64,000 nucleotides of DNA from Alistipes sp. (GTDB taxonomy: Bacteria > Bacteroidota > Bacteroidia > Bacteroidales > Rikenellaceae), in NCBI GenBank assembly GCA_022782405.1, contig JALFNK010000012.1, positions 37,994-101,993 on the forward strand, given 5' to 3'. Every line of letters starts with the position of its first letter. Position 1 is the stretch's first letter. The notes beneath the pieces were generated by a model. That model ran no database searches and had not been told where the DNA came from. It saw only the letters and a list, made by a program, of their open reading frames with translations. Below, piece after piece: positions 1 through 7,233 of the stretch. The position numbers and the translations under genes are program-made.

Positions 1-104
1 GCGGGTTGCAGGCGTCGTCCCGATATATTGCCGAGAAGCTCCGCGAGGTGAAGATCACCCTCAAAGCCAACCACCAACTGTTACTGATTTCAAAAGAGCA
101 ATAG
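1..104 (+). CDS. traM: 3' end of conjugative transposon protein TraM (partial)
   Basis: Only the last 33 codons are in the window, read in the frame that ends with TAG at 102-104. The tail looks like a beta-rich C-terminus. It abuts traN directly (stop TAG immediately followed by ATG), the gene order traM-traN of Bacteroidota conjugative transposons. TraM belongs to the inner-membrane/periplasmic part of the mating-pair apparatus. The assignment rests mostly on position before TraN, since too little protein is visible for domain evidence. Confidence 0.7.
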   Translation, partial: GLQASSRYIAEKLREVKITLKANHQLLLISKEQ

Positions 105-992
105 ATGAAACGAGACTTGATTTATCTGACACTTATCGCCGCCCTGATGACGGCGGCGCAGGTTACGGCGCAAACGGCGCCGGAAGCGCCTGCGGAGATT
201 CGGCCCCTGCGCATCGAAGCGGGATTTTCGAAGACCGTGCATATCCTTTTCCCCTCGCCCGTGACCTACATCGACATCGGATCGATGGATATCATCGCCG
301 GGAAGGCCGACGGGGCCGGGAACGTCGTGCGCGTGAAAGCAGCCGTGCGGAACTTTACCACCGAGACCAACCTGACGGTCATCACCGAAGACGGCGGATT
401 CTTTTCGTTCGACGTGCATTATGCCGAAAACCCGGCCGTTTCGACCATCAACATATCGGCACCGAAACAGACAACCGTCGAAAGCGGTTCGACGCAGCCG
501 GAACCCGCTCCGACCGAAGGACGGGTATTATTGCAGGAAGTGGGCCGCGAGAAGCCCGCGACCGTAAAACGGGTCCTCGGCGATATCTACCGCCAGAACC
601 GGATGGATGTGAAGGGCGTCCGCACGAAGAAGTATGGCATCGGGGTCGAGGTATTGGGGATTTATGTCCACAACGACGTGATCTATATCCACACGATGAT
701 CTCGAACGAGACGAACATCTCCTTCGAGGTCGATGCCCGGCAGTTCATCGTGGCCGACCGCAAACTCGCAAAACGCACGGCGCAGCAGCAGACCCCGCTC
801 GACATCCTACGCGTGTGCAACGACCCAACAGTCGTGCGGGGGCACCAGCGCCAGCGGACGGTCTTCGCCCTGCAGAAGTTCACCATCCCCGACGACAAGG
901 TGCTCCTCTGGGAGATCATCGAACGCAACGGAGCGCGGCATCAGACGGTGGAGATTCCGGCCAAAGAACTCTTGGATGCAAAACTGCTGTAA
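105..992 (+). CDS. traN: Conjugative transposon protein TraN (DUF4138)
   Basis: The 295-residue protein has a signal peptide (hydrophobic residues about 5-22, ending in AQT) followed by a beta-rich, periplasmic-type domain. The segment with HILFPSPVTYIDIGS and the later VEVLGIYVHNDVIYIHT are typical of TraN of CTnDOT-type elements. TraN is thought to be the VirB9-like outer part of the type IV secretion channel. It starts right after the upstream TraM stop and lies 4 bases before a methyltransferase gene, so one operon is likely. The traO, traP and traQ genes that usually follow are not present. Its 3' end is duplicated at 1969-2110. Confidence 0.93.
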   Translation: MKRDLIYLTLIAALMTAAQVTAQTAPEAPAEIRPLRIEAGFSKTVHILFPSPVTYIDIGSMDIIAGKADGAGNVVRVKAAVRNFTTETNLTVITEDGGFFSFDVHYAENPAVSTINISAPKQTTVESGSTQPEPAPTEGRVLLQEVGREKPATVKRVLGDIYRQNRMDVKGVRTKKYGIGVEVLGIYVHNDVIYIHTMISNETNISFEVDARQFIVADRKLAKRTAQQQTPLDILRVCNDPTVVRGHQRQRTVFALQKFTIPDDKVLLWEIIERNGARHQTVEIPAKELLDAKLL

Positions 993-996
993 GGTG

Positions 997-1425
997 ATGA
1001 AGCGACTGAATCCGGCCCTGTTCTCATCCGTTAAGATGGATTGGACGACCCCGCAGGCGTTCTTCGACGACCTCGACGCAGAATTTCATTTCACCCTCGA
1101 TCCGTGCGCCTCGGCCGGGAATGCCAAATGCGGAAAGTTCTATACCATAGCGGACAACGGACTGGAGCAGGACTGGGCCGGAGAGAGGGTTTTCTGCAAT
1201 CCGCCTTACGGAAGGGCGATATACGACTGGGTATTCAAGTGCTGGCGCGAGTCCCGCAAACCCGGAACGACGGTCGTGCTGCTTATCCCCGCCCGGACCG
1301 ACACCCGTTATTTCCACGAGTTCATCTACCGCAGGGCCCGTGAAATCCGGTTTATACGCGGGCGCCTGCGCTTCGGCGACGGCACGGCTCCGGCGCCGTT
1401 TCCCAGCATGGTCGTCGTCTTTTAA
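997..1425 (+). CDS. DNA N6-adenine methyltransferase (phage Dam type)
   Basis: This 142-residue protein matches the small phage-type Dam family. It has the start typical of the family (DWTTPQAFFDDLDAEF), a substrate/cofactor region LDPCA near residues 33-37, and the catalytic motif NPPYG near residues 67-71 (the D/N-PPY motif of amino-methyltransferases). It is expected to methylate adenine in DNA. It sits 4 bases after traN in the same direction and is probably co-transcribed with the tra genes, so it may mark the transferred DNA against restriction in the recipient (inference). Confidence 0.9.
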   Translation: MKRLNPALFSSVKMDWTTPQAFFDDLDAEFHFTLDPCASAGNAKCGKFYTIADNGLEQDWAGERVFCNPPYGRAIYDWVFKCWRESRKPGTTVVLLIPARTDTRYFHEFIYRRAREIRFIRGRLRFGDGTAPAPFPSMVVVF

Positions 1426-1436
1426 GCGGCATCCGT

Positions 1437-1562
1437 ATGGAAACTTTTCTGAAAGCGTGGCTCCTGACGACGGGAATTTTGTCGCTGCTGGCAGCCATCG
1501 GATTGTCATGGCTGCTCCTGTTCCCGGAATATCCGAAACGAAAATCCCGCCCGAACGGATAA
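1437..1562 (+). CDS. Small single-pass membrane protein (unknown)
   Basis: An open frame of 41 codons starts 11 bases after the methyltransferase gene. One hydrophobic helix (about residues 13-29) is followed by a positively charged tail (YPKRKSRPNG), which fits a short inner-membrane protein with a cytoplasmic C-terminus. No family is recognised. The position in the tra operon and the charge pattern support a real gene; the short length keeps the call tentative. Confidence 0.5.
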   Translation: METFLKAWLLTTGILSLLAAIGLSWLLLFPEYPKRKSRPNG

Positions 1563-1580
1563 AAACAATCAGGCTGTTCG

Positions 1581-1588
1581 TATCTTTG
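1581..1588 (+). promoter_or_regulatory. -7 element TATCTTTG before the DUF4186 gene
   Basis: The octamer matches the Bacteroidota TAnnTTTG -7 consensus exactly and lies 28 bases before the ATG of the DUF4186 reading frame. No clear TTG sits 19-21 bases upstream. Confidence 0.5.
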
Positions 1589-1615
1589 TCCCGCCGACTT
1601 AATCTGCGGAGAAAA

Positions 1616-2022
1616 ATGATTGAAAATACCCATGCGGCGGAATCCTTCGATGCGCTGTTCGCCCGGCTGGCGACATCCGGGTTCCGCCGGAGATTTCGTC
1701 TGAAAGCGGAAGATGTCGCCTATATCGAGCGAAAAGGCATGGAAACTGTCCGGCTCACGCTGCGGATTTCATATGCACGCGTCTCGCTCCGGCCGTTATT
1801 CCCAATGACGGGCGGCAGACCCCGATGCGCGGGCATCCGGTCTTTATCGCCCAGCATGCCACGGCCTGCTGCTGCCGGGGGTGTCTGGCCAAGTGGCACG
1901 GCATCCCGCCCGGACGGGAGCTGACGGCCGAAGAACAACGATATATCGTTGCGGTATTGACGGCATGGATCGAACGTAACGGAACCCGGCACCAGACGGC
2001 GGAAATTGCCGGCAAGGAATAA
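1616..2022 (+). pseudogene. DUF4186 family protein, frameshifted, with foreign C-terminal tail
   Basis: The first frame (from ATG 1616) encodes the family's N-terminus up to KGMETVR at about 1753. The family then continues in the next frame: HAADF, then PMRGHPVFIAQHATACCCRGC, KWHGIP and GRELT, ending at the TAA at 2020-2022. Restoring one base, for example a G in the GG at 1752-1753, joins the frames into a protein of about 135 residues. The Cys-rich CCCRGC segment suggests metal binding. The last 18 or so residues (IERNGTRHQTAEIAGKE) do not belong to DUF4186: they match the C-terminus of TraN. DUF4186 proteins have no known function. Confidence 0.8.
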
Positions 2023-2110
2023 GTTGGATACAAAGCTGCGGCAAGGAGATAAAGCGGTAGGCCGGTAGTATTTTCGTCCGTTAAGACGGGCAGAGCGGCG
2101 CTCCCGCAGG
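1969..2110 (+). repeat. Decayed duplicate of the traN 3' end and start of the Dam gene
   Basis: From ATCGAACG at 1969 the DNA can be aligned base by base with 918-1057: the TraN C-terminal codons, the intergenic spacer, and the first codons of the methyltransferase (for example TCCGTTAAGA at 1027-1036 versus 2077-2086, and CCCGCAGG at 1050-1057 versus 2103-2110). The offset stays near 1050 bases with few gaps. The copy is divergent and non-coding past the fused DUF4186 tail. Weaker similarity may extend to about 2145. It points to an old recombination at the short ATCGAACG sequence. Confidence 0.8.
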
Positions 2111-2284
2111 TATCTTTCGGTGCCGAATACCACGGCCGGGAACATCCGGTGCAGAGGATTTTATACAGCGGCGGGAACGTTTCGAACTCGTGCGGAGATC
2201 TTACGGGCTCACTTTGCAGGAGGATATTCAGACATGAGTTCCGCACGCTGCGGCCCTGAAAGGCTGTTCGTTTCCGAACAATCA

Positions 2285-2325
2285 GACACCCCGGTACGGT
2301 TTTCAAACCGTACCGGGGTGTCTTT
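2285..2325. terminator. Hairpin terminator, 18-bp perfect stem
   Basis: Arms 2285-2302 and 2305-2322 are exact complements (GACACCCCGGTACGG...), followed by TTT on the + strand. It stands between the broken tra-side genes and the converging DUF2795 gene (ends at 2344), so it can end transcripts from both sides. Confidence 0.75.
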
Positions 2326-2343
2326 CATGCAGCTTGCGGGAAT

Positions 2344-2565
2344 TCAATATTCATCCTCATTGAACAGAAAATCCTCTTTCGAGGGATAGTCCGGCCAGAT
2401 GTCCTCGATCGATTCGAAGCTCTCTTCTTCCTCTTCGATCTCCTGCAAGTTCTCCAGAACCGCCTCGGGAAGTCCCGAGCGGTTGGCGTAGTCTATCAGT
2501 TCGTCTTTGGTGGCGGGCCAGGGGGCGTCTTCGAGCCACGAGGCCAATTCGAGTGTCCAATACAT
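2344..2565 (-). CDS. DUF2795 domain protein
   Basis: The protein is a 73-residue acidic polypeptide starting MYWTLELASWLEDAPWP, with TKDELIDYANRSGLP and a C-terminal run of Asp/Glu ending in DFLFNEDEY. This is the typical small DUF2795 protein of Bacteroidota, a predicted helical fold of unknown function. It has a strong promoter of its own (2628-2659). Such genes are usually chromosomal, so finding one beside a broken tra operon is part of the evidence for a cargo patch here. Confidence 0.85.
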   Translation of the reverse strand: MYWTLELASWLEDAPWPATKDELIDYANRSGLPEAVLENLQEIEEEEESFESIEDIWPDYPSKEDFLFNEDEY

Positions 2566-2627
2566 TCGGTAAAAGTTTTATCTCTCTGAAATTTCCGGAA
2601 AGAACACGGCTTTTCACTGCGGAGATG

Positions 2628-2659
2628 CAAAGGTAACGCAAAAAAGCGAGGCTTGCAAA
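2628..2659 (-). promoter_or_regulatory. Bacteroidota promoter of the DUF2795 gene
   Basis: On the minus strand, TTTG (complement of 2656-2659) and TACCTTTG (complement of 2628-2635) are separated by 20 bases, an excellent -33/-7 pair. The start codon lies about 60 bases downstream. Confidence 0.75.
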
Positions 2660-2982
2660 CGGCAGATAATCAAGCGGTGTGAAAAAGTCCGTAGCAGATT
2701 TCAGGGGACTGGGAATCCGTCCCCGCATAAGGAAATATTCGGTATGCAGCGCGCTGTTGCAGGTCATCATGATCAGTTTTCGCGGCAGCACGCCCGTCTT
2801 GCCAGGCAAACACGCTTGAGGGCAAGACCCCGGACTGTAAAATAGTTCGATGTCCATATGAGAACCTTTTCCGGAAGAAAGTGCAGGTCGCAGGCAACTC
2901 TTTGGCAGCCTGTTCCGGCAAAGAATTTCATTGCGAGCCATTAAATCGGATATTGTCCGGTACAACCATGTCGGAATTTTCG

Positions 2983-2990
2983 TATCTTTA
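2983..2990 (+). promoter_or_regulatory. -7 element TATCTTTA of the transaldolase gene
   Basis: It matches TAnnTTTG in seven of eight positions and lies 25 bases before the chosen ATG. No TTG at the ideal distance is seen. Confidence 0.5.
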
Positions 2991-3014
2991 TGGAAACCTA
3001 AAACCTATCGAACA

Positions 3015-3671
3015 ATGAAATTCTTCATCGACACGGCCAATCTGGAGCAGATCCGCAAGGCGCACGAACTGGGCGTCCTGGACGGCGTGACGACCAACCC
3101 TTCTCTGATGGCCAAAGAGAACATCCGGGGTACGGAGAACTGCAACCGTCATTACGTTGAAATCTGCAACATCGTCGAAGGGGACGTGAGCGCCGAGGTC
3201 ATAGCCACCGACTTCGAAGGAATGGTGCGGGAGGGTGAAGCGCTGGCGGCGCTGCATCCCCGCATCGTCGTGAAACTGCCCTGCACGGCCGCAGGAATAC
3301 GGGCCGTGAAATATTTCGCCGCCAAGCATATCCGGACGAACTGCACGCTGGTATTCTCCGTGGGGCAGGCGCTGCTGGCCGCAAAGGCCGGAGCGACCTA
3401 TGTGTCTCCGTTCGTGGGACGTCTCGACGACATCTCCGAAGACGGCGTGGCATTGGTAGCCCACATCGTGAAGGTCTACCGCACCTATGGTTACAAAACG
3501 CAGGTGCTGGCCGCTTCGATCCGTCATACGCAGCATATTATTCAGTGTCTCGATGCGGGGGCCGATGTGGCGACATGTCCCCTGGCGGCAATCGAAGGAC
3601 TGCTCAAACATCCCCTGACGGACAGCGGGCTGGAGAAGTTCCTCGCAGACCATGCACGCCTGACCGCCTGA
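3015..3671 (+). CDS. tal: Transaldolase (TalC / fructose-6-phosphate aldolase type)
   Basis: This 218-residue protein has the compact barrel of the small transaldolase subfamily: [10 protein letters not shown] at the start, VTTNPSLM at about 25-32, and the Schiff-base lysine in VVKLPCT (K87). It would transfer dihydroxyacetone units in the non-oxidative pentose phosphate pathway, or act as an F6P aldolase; sequence alone does not separate these. The ATG at 3015 fits both the family start and the promoter. A central carbon gene next to ICE genes is unusual. Confidence 0.95.
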   Translation: MKFFIDTANLEQIRKAHELGVLDGVTTNPSLMAKENIRGTENCNRHYVEICNIVEGDVSAEVIATDFEGMVREGEALAALHPRIVVKLPCTAAGIRAVKYFAAKHIRTNCTLVFSVGQALLAAKAGATYVSPFVGRLDDISEDGVALVAHIVKVYRTYGYKTQVLAASIRHTQHIIQCLDAGADVATCPLAAIEGLLKHPLTDSGLEKFLADHARLTA

Positions 3672-3695
3672 CGTGCCGCCGGCAGCGACAATACG

Positions 3696-3733
3696 ACAAC
3701 ACCCCGATTCGAACGTTCGAATCGGGGCGTTGT
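3696..3733. terminator. Bidirectional hairpin terminator
   Basis: The arms ACAAC-a-CCCCGATTCGAA and TTCGAATCGGGG-c-GTTGT pair almost perfectly around a 2-base loop. It separates the converging transaldolase (ends 3671) and HU gene (ends 3739). Confidence 0.8.
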
Positions 3734-3738
3734 GGCAA

Positions 3739-4017
3739 TCATTTCTTCTCCAAGAGACGCCGGAAGGCGGGAGAAGGCTTAAATGCAGGAATGTCGTGCG
3801 CAGGAATTTTGATCGTCGTATTCTTCGTGATGTTACGCGCCGTCTTTTCCTTGCGGTGTTTGACGGCGAAGGTGCCGAAGCTGCGCAAAAAAACATTTTC
3901 CTTACGAATCTGCGCGGCGCGCACCTCTTCCATGAAGCCCTCCACGACAGCTGATACGGTCGTGGCCTCGACCCCTGTTTCCCGGGCGATTTGTTTAATA
4001 ATCTCGAGTTTAGTCAT
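3739..4017 (-). CDS. HU/IHF family DNA-binding protein
   Basis: The protein has 92 residues, the usual HU length. It starts MTKLEIIKQIARETG, and has the core FLRSFGTFAVKHRKEKTARN and the DNA-contacting arm IPAHDIPAFKPSPAFRRLL. HU proteins bend DNA and help recombinases such as IntDOT, so a role in ICE excision is possible but unproven. It converges with the transaldolase gene and lies downstream of the toxin gene on the same strand (38-base gap). Confidence 0.93.
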   Translation of the reverse strand: MTKLEIIKQIARETGVEATTVSAVVEGFMEEVRAAQIRKENVFLRSFGTFAVKHRKEKTARNITKNTTIKIPAHDIPAFKPSPAFRRLLEKK

Positions 4018-4055
4018 TGTCTGAAATCATATTGTTGCAAAATAGAACCTTCGGA

Positions 4056-4763
4056 TTATCTTTTCCGTCCGCGTCTGTGTGATACGGCGTCATGCTCTTC
4101 AACTGAAATTCGAGGCTTCTTCCGTAATGGATATTCCGTAAAAATACGGTTTTGTGCGACGGTCATAGTCTTTAACCGTTCGGCAATGCTGTTCCAGTCG
4201 TATTCGAAATTCAGCATGACGACATCTTCCTCGAAATCTATATCATCGAAGTAGGTAACAGCCTTGAACGGGCGGATCACATTCGCTTCGGGGAATTTAC
4301 GCTCATAGCATTTAAGCATATCATAGAACGTATGGCGCGTGGAAAGGCAGGCTATGTCCACGAAATCCTTCAACCGCGATCCGTCATCGGCAATAGCCGA
4401 CAATTTCATGGCGATAATATCTTCCATATCGTACAGCCGGATGCCGGCTTCCTCATACGGGGAACGGAGATATGCGTACCGATGGGCTATACAATCAATC
4501 TTCACTCCGTCGATCGTGCCTTTGAGCGTATCTGCTTCCATAAAATCCGTTCGGAAGCCGTATTTATCCGCTAAAAAAGTTTCGAGTTTTTTCGCATCGA
4601 AAGACTGCGGGGTAAACAAATCCAGATCGACACTCTTACGATGTCCCAGATACAAGGCCAGTGCCGTGCCGCCGGCAAGGTTGAAAGCAGCCAGCGAGGG
4701 TTCCGCTTCCAGCTTTTTCAGCAGTTCAAGTGTTCGAGGCGCGACAGTTTGCGTGTATAACAT
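4056..4763 (-). CDS. AbiEii/AbiGii-type nucleotidyltransferase toxin
   Basis: The 235-residue protein shows the nucleotidyltransferase signature: NLAGGTALAL (GG at 31-32), then HRKSVDLDLF with the metal-binding D46 and D48, and a third acidic position in VKIDCIAH near 93. The middle (LYDMEDIIAMKLSAIADDGSRLKDFVDI) is characteristic of AbiEii. Related toxins (MenT, AbiEii) add nucleotides to tRNA 3' ends or cause growth arrest in type IV toxin-antitoxin systems. Its start overlaps the end of the upstream partner gene by 46 bases, which implies translational coupling. Confidence 0.9.
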   Translation of the reverse strand: MLYTQTVAPRTLELLKKLEAEPSLAAFNLAGGTALALYLGHRKSVDLDLFTPQSFDAKKLETFLADKYGFRTDFMEADTLKGTIDGVKIDCIAHRYAYLRSPYEEAGIRLYDMEDIIAMKLSAIADDGSRLKDFVDIACLSTRHTFYDMLKCYERKFPEANVIRPFKAVTYFDDIDFEEDVVMLNFEYDWNSIAERLKTMTVAQNRIFTEYPLRKKPRISVEEHDAVSHRRGRKR

Positions 4764-5044
4764 CTCAGTTCCTCCTTTTTCAGGTTAAACACCGTACAAA
4801 CAAAATTCATGTCCCGTGCCGAGAGCGAAGGCACCTCCTTGATGATCTCACGGAATCCTTCGATACCGCCGTACAGGTCGAAAGCGGCAAAGTAATCTTT
4901 CAGCCATCCGCGTTCGATGATGCGCTGCACGACGATCTTGCGCGAACGCTGCCAGTCGAACTGCGCGAGGTCGTATTCCCAGAGCAGTGTCGCAGAGACC
5001 GTATGACAGCCCTTATTATCTTTATAATCATCGAATATCGTCAT
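4718..5044 (-). CDS. DUF6922-like partner (putative antitoxin) of the AbiEii toxin
   Basis: This 108-residue protein (TVSATLLWEYDLAQFDWQ, VVQRIIERGWLKDYFAAFDLYGG) is of the kind found directly before AbiEii genes in Bacteroidota. It has no obvious DNA-binding helix-turn-helix of the classical AbiEi type, so its antitoxin role is an inference from position. It overlaps the toxin gene by 46 bases and is preceded by its own promoter. Confidence 0.75.
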   Translation of the reverse strand: MTIFDDYKDNKGCHTVSATLLWEYDLAQFDWQRSRKIVVQRIIERGWLKDYFAAFDLYGGIEGFREIIKEVPSLSARDMNFVCTVFNLKKEELRCYTRKLSRLEHLNC

Positions 5045-5068
5045 ACGTCGAATCTTATTTTCTCTTTA

Positions 5069-5099
5069 CAAATATACGCTTTTTTCACAAGATATGCAA
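5069..5099 (-). promoter_or_regulatory. Promoter of the AbiEii toxin operon
   Basis: On the minus strand TTG (complement of 5097-5099), a 20-base spacer and TATATTTG (complement of 5069-5076) form a near-perfect -33/-7 pair. The antitoxin-like gene starts 25 bases downstream. Confidence 0.7.
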
Positions 5100-5208
5100 T
5101 TCCTATACCCGCCGTGGGAAGTATCTGTTCCTGCATACCGGACAGAGCCGACATCCGCCTTATCGGCAAAGACAAAGTGCGAGTTCACATATTCCGTTGT
5201 GCGATTTT

Positions 5209-5499
5209 TCAGGTGTGGGTCATCCAGCCGTGAAACGGCTCGTGGATAAAACAGTGCGATCGGTCGGGCTGTCCGTGATAGACCAATCCGCCGACAACGC
5301 CCAGACGCCCGTCGGGATAACGCTGTTTGAAGAGGAACGAATAGGGTGCAAAATCGCGGTACAGTTCGATTTCACATGGGAACGAAGGATGCCTCTCCCA
5401 TTGCCGGAGCTTTTCCAGACACTCCTGAAACGTCTTGTCGCCGATGCTTTCGGCATATTGCACTACCTTATCGTAGTGCTCCTGACACATGATTTTCAT
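5209..5499 (-). CDS. DUF4120 family protein
   Basis: The 96-residue protein reads MKIMCQEHYDKVVQYAESIGDKTF, then CEIELYRDFAPYSFLFKQRYPDGRLGVVGGLVYHG, which matches the DUF4120 family found in accessory blocks of Bacteroidota ICEs. The function is unknown. It is the leftmost member of the long leftward accessory block in this window. Confidence 0.85.
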   Translation of the reverse strand: MKIMCQEHYDKVVQYAESIGDKTFQECLEKLRQWERHPSFPCEIELYRDFAPYSFLFKQRYPDGRLGVVGGLVYHGQPDRSHCFIHEPFHGWMTHT

Positions 5500-5512
5500 G
5501 ATTGCTGATGTT

Positions 5513-5775
5513 TTAACTGTTGTTTATGAATATATTCCAGTAACGGCGTTCCGTCCTTAACGGAAGCCGACAAGGTACTAAATCGAAGTTGTTGTTGCGA
5601 AGGATCGCCATAATGGAGGCGATCAAAATTTCTGTTGTTGCCAGATCTGATTTCAGTTCTTTAACGAGAGATTTTCTTCGGACACTAAGTAGACCGTGGT
5701 GTCTTCCGATGCGCCTATGACATCCCGAATCCATCCGGCAACGTTATCCGCGGTAGGCTTCGATGATGTCTTCAT
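5513..5775 (-). pseudogene. Small ICE protein, broken by a one-base frameshift
   Basis: An ATG at 5775 opens a 40-codon frame (MKTSSKPTADNVAGWIRDVIGASEDTTVYLVSEEN) that ends at 5653. The next frame continues the protein-like sequence (SLVKELKSDLATTEILIASIMAILRNNNFDL) to a stop at 5513. Adding one A to the AAAA run near 5682-5687 joins them into about 87 residues. The start overlaps the end of the upstream gene. No family name is recognised. It may be decay or a homopolymer sequencing error. Confidence 0.6.
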
Positions 5776-6105
5776 AGTATGGAACGCGGTGTTTCAACAC
5801 CGCCTTCTCCAATTCGTCCCACCATGTTTCATTATACCGGTCGTTATCGAAATCGATCGGACCGTCTGTCGGCAGACGCCAGCGGAGTTTGGTTTCTGCA
5901 TCCGTTTCTTTGACGATGGTCTGCATCTGGGCATCGGTCACTGCTGCAGTGCAAAATGGGCGAGGCAGTCCTTCCAGTTCGCCACGCGTGATCGAGCTAT
6001 TGCCGCATACGAACTCTTTTTGATAGAACTCTTGCGGCATGTCGGGATACGGCTCTCTTCGAGCCGTTCGAGCCGCTTTTCGAGGGTCTCTTTTTTGTAC
6101 TTCAT
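5744..6105 (-). pseudogene. Conserved ICE hypothetical protein, broken by a one-base frameshift
   Basis: The ATG at 6105 opens MKYKKETLEKRLERLEESR, after which the frame loses protein character. A frame shifted by one base continues YPDMPQEFYQKEFVCGN and runs through ETWWDELEKAVLKHRVPYYEDI to the TAA at 5744. Joined, the protein has about 120 residues: a charged coiled start and an acidic C-terminal half. If the shift is real, translation might restart at the internal ATG at 6040, giving 98 residues. Function unknown. Confidence 0.65.
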
Positions 6106-6119
6106 GCGTGTGATGGAAT

Positions 6120-6149
6120 TAAAAAGACGGAGAGCGTAAGCTCCCCGCC
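6120..6149 (-). terminator. Rho-independent terminator (minus strand)
   Basis: On the minus strand GGCGGGGAGC pairs with GCTCTCCGTC (two G-U pairs) around TTAC and is followed by TTTTT. It follows the gene that ends at 6193, before the frameshifted gene at 6105. Confidence 0.65.
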
Positions 6150-6192
6150 TTGGGTTAATACTTAAAATGTTACGATCCTCAAATGAGACGTT

Positions 6193-6729
6193 TTACATGA
6201 TACAATGTTTCTGGTACTGCAAACAGAATCGGTATAGAGGGTTTTTCCGTTCATCGCCGCTCTGATGGGAGGCTGCGAACGCTTCGCAGAGCGCCGTCAC
6301 CTGTTTCGGGTTCACACGGCCTTGCAGCAGCGTTCGCAGTTGTTTATCCGGCAGGCTGTCGACCAGTTCGTCGAATTGATCGCTGTCCGTATGGTACAAG
6401 TCCGAGAACATCTCCAGCAGAGCGGCTCCGATCACATAGAAGAGGTTGATGTGCATCTGCTCTTTGTAGGCGGTCTGGGAGCAGTCGTCCTCGCGGATAA
6501 AAAAGTCCGCTATCGCGTCGTAATTGATCCAGTAGCGGATCTCCTTTTCGAAGACGCTGCCGCCTTTGTAAAGCGTGATACAGTCGCTATTCTGCCGTTC
6601 GTCTTCGTCGAAGGCTTCGGCGTCGAAACGCATGTCGAGGCCGAGCGGATCGAGGAACGGTCGGGCCTGCGCTTGCAGCATAGCGTCGTGCCATGCGCTT
6701 AATTCCTGAATGATTGTGTTTTTATTCAT
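6193..6729 (-). CDS. ICE accessory protein of unknown function
   Basis: The 178-residue, soluble, acidic protein has no recognised domain. Visible features are MNKNTIIQELSAWHDAML at the start, a middle IRYWINYDAIADFFIREDD and a helical C-terminus with QGRVNPKQVTALCEAF. Its start overlaps the end of the preceding gene (6722-7213) by 8 bases, so the two are translationally coupled. A terminator follows. Bacteroidota ICEs carry many such genes in the same block. Confidence 0.75.
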   Translation of the reverse strand: MNKNTIIQELSAWHDAMLQAQARPFLDPLGLDMRFDAEAFDEDERQNSDCITLYKGGSVFEKEIRYWINYDAIADFFIREDDCSQTAYKEQMHINLFYVIGAALLEMFSDLYHTDSDQFDELVDSLPDKQLRTLLQGRVNPKQVTALCEAFAASHQSGDERKNPLYRFCLQYQKHCIM

Positions 6730-7213
6730 TTATCCGTGTTTCGTATTTCTGAACTTGTTCGGCGATCATGTCGCAGAAACGCTGACCCTCGCGGAGGTCG
6801 TTTCCGAAGTAGGCCAGCATCTGCCGCAGGTCGTGGTCGTAGACGTGCGCCCACTTCCCGTAGTAGTGGGGTCCCATGTCGCCGCCGAAGTGACGGATAA
6901 ACAGCTCTTCGGCAAGAGCCTCGTCAGGTGCAAAATTGTAGTCCCATGTCAGCACCCGGTGGATCTTCTCGTAGTCGATCTCCACGATGCGCCAGCTGCC
7001 GGAGAGTGCAAAACCTTCATCAGCAGTGTTCTGCTCATCGTCCGGCAGATTCTCGAACTCGCCGCTTCGGGAGCCGCATTCGATCCGTTCCGAGAAATCA
7101 TCCGAGATGGAGAATGGAACGGACTTATAGCGTTTGCCGCATTCGTCCGGCAAGTTCAGTGTCACCTCGACTTTATGGCCGAAAAAATGCGTCATCAGTC
7201 GTTGTATTTTCAT
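6722..7213 (-). CDS. ICE accessory protein of unknown function
   Basis: This 163-residue protein starts MKIQRLMTHFFGHKVEVTLNLP and contains YGKWAHVYDHDLRQMLAYFGNDL. It looks soluble with mixed alpha/beta character and is acidic overall. No family is recognised. It is flanked by genes on the same strand, overlapping the next by 8 bases. Confidence 0.72.
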   Translation of the reverse strand: MKIQRLMTHFFGHKVEVTLNLPDECGKRYKSVPFSISDDFSERIECGSRSGEFENLPDDEQNTADEGFALSGSWRIVEIDYEKIHRVLTWDYNFAPDEALAEELFIRHFGGDMGPHYYGKWAHVYDHDLRQMLAYFGNDLREGQRFCDMIAEQVQKYETRINE

Positions 7214-7233
7214 ATCGTCAAGTTTTGTGGTCG

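Larger units (their letters stand above)
2566..3014. other. 449-bp intergenic region between divergent genes
   Basis: It holds the promoter of the leftward DUF2795 gene near its left end and the -7 element of the rightward transaldolase near its right end. The 280 bases in between show no convincing coding frame, RNA gene or repeat. Confidence 0.6.

Noticed and set aside
2285..2322. Perfect palindrome as an insertion-sequence end or attachment site
   Set aside because: Stem, T run and position between converging genes fit a terminator; no transposase or target duplication is near.
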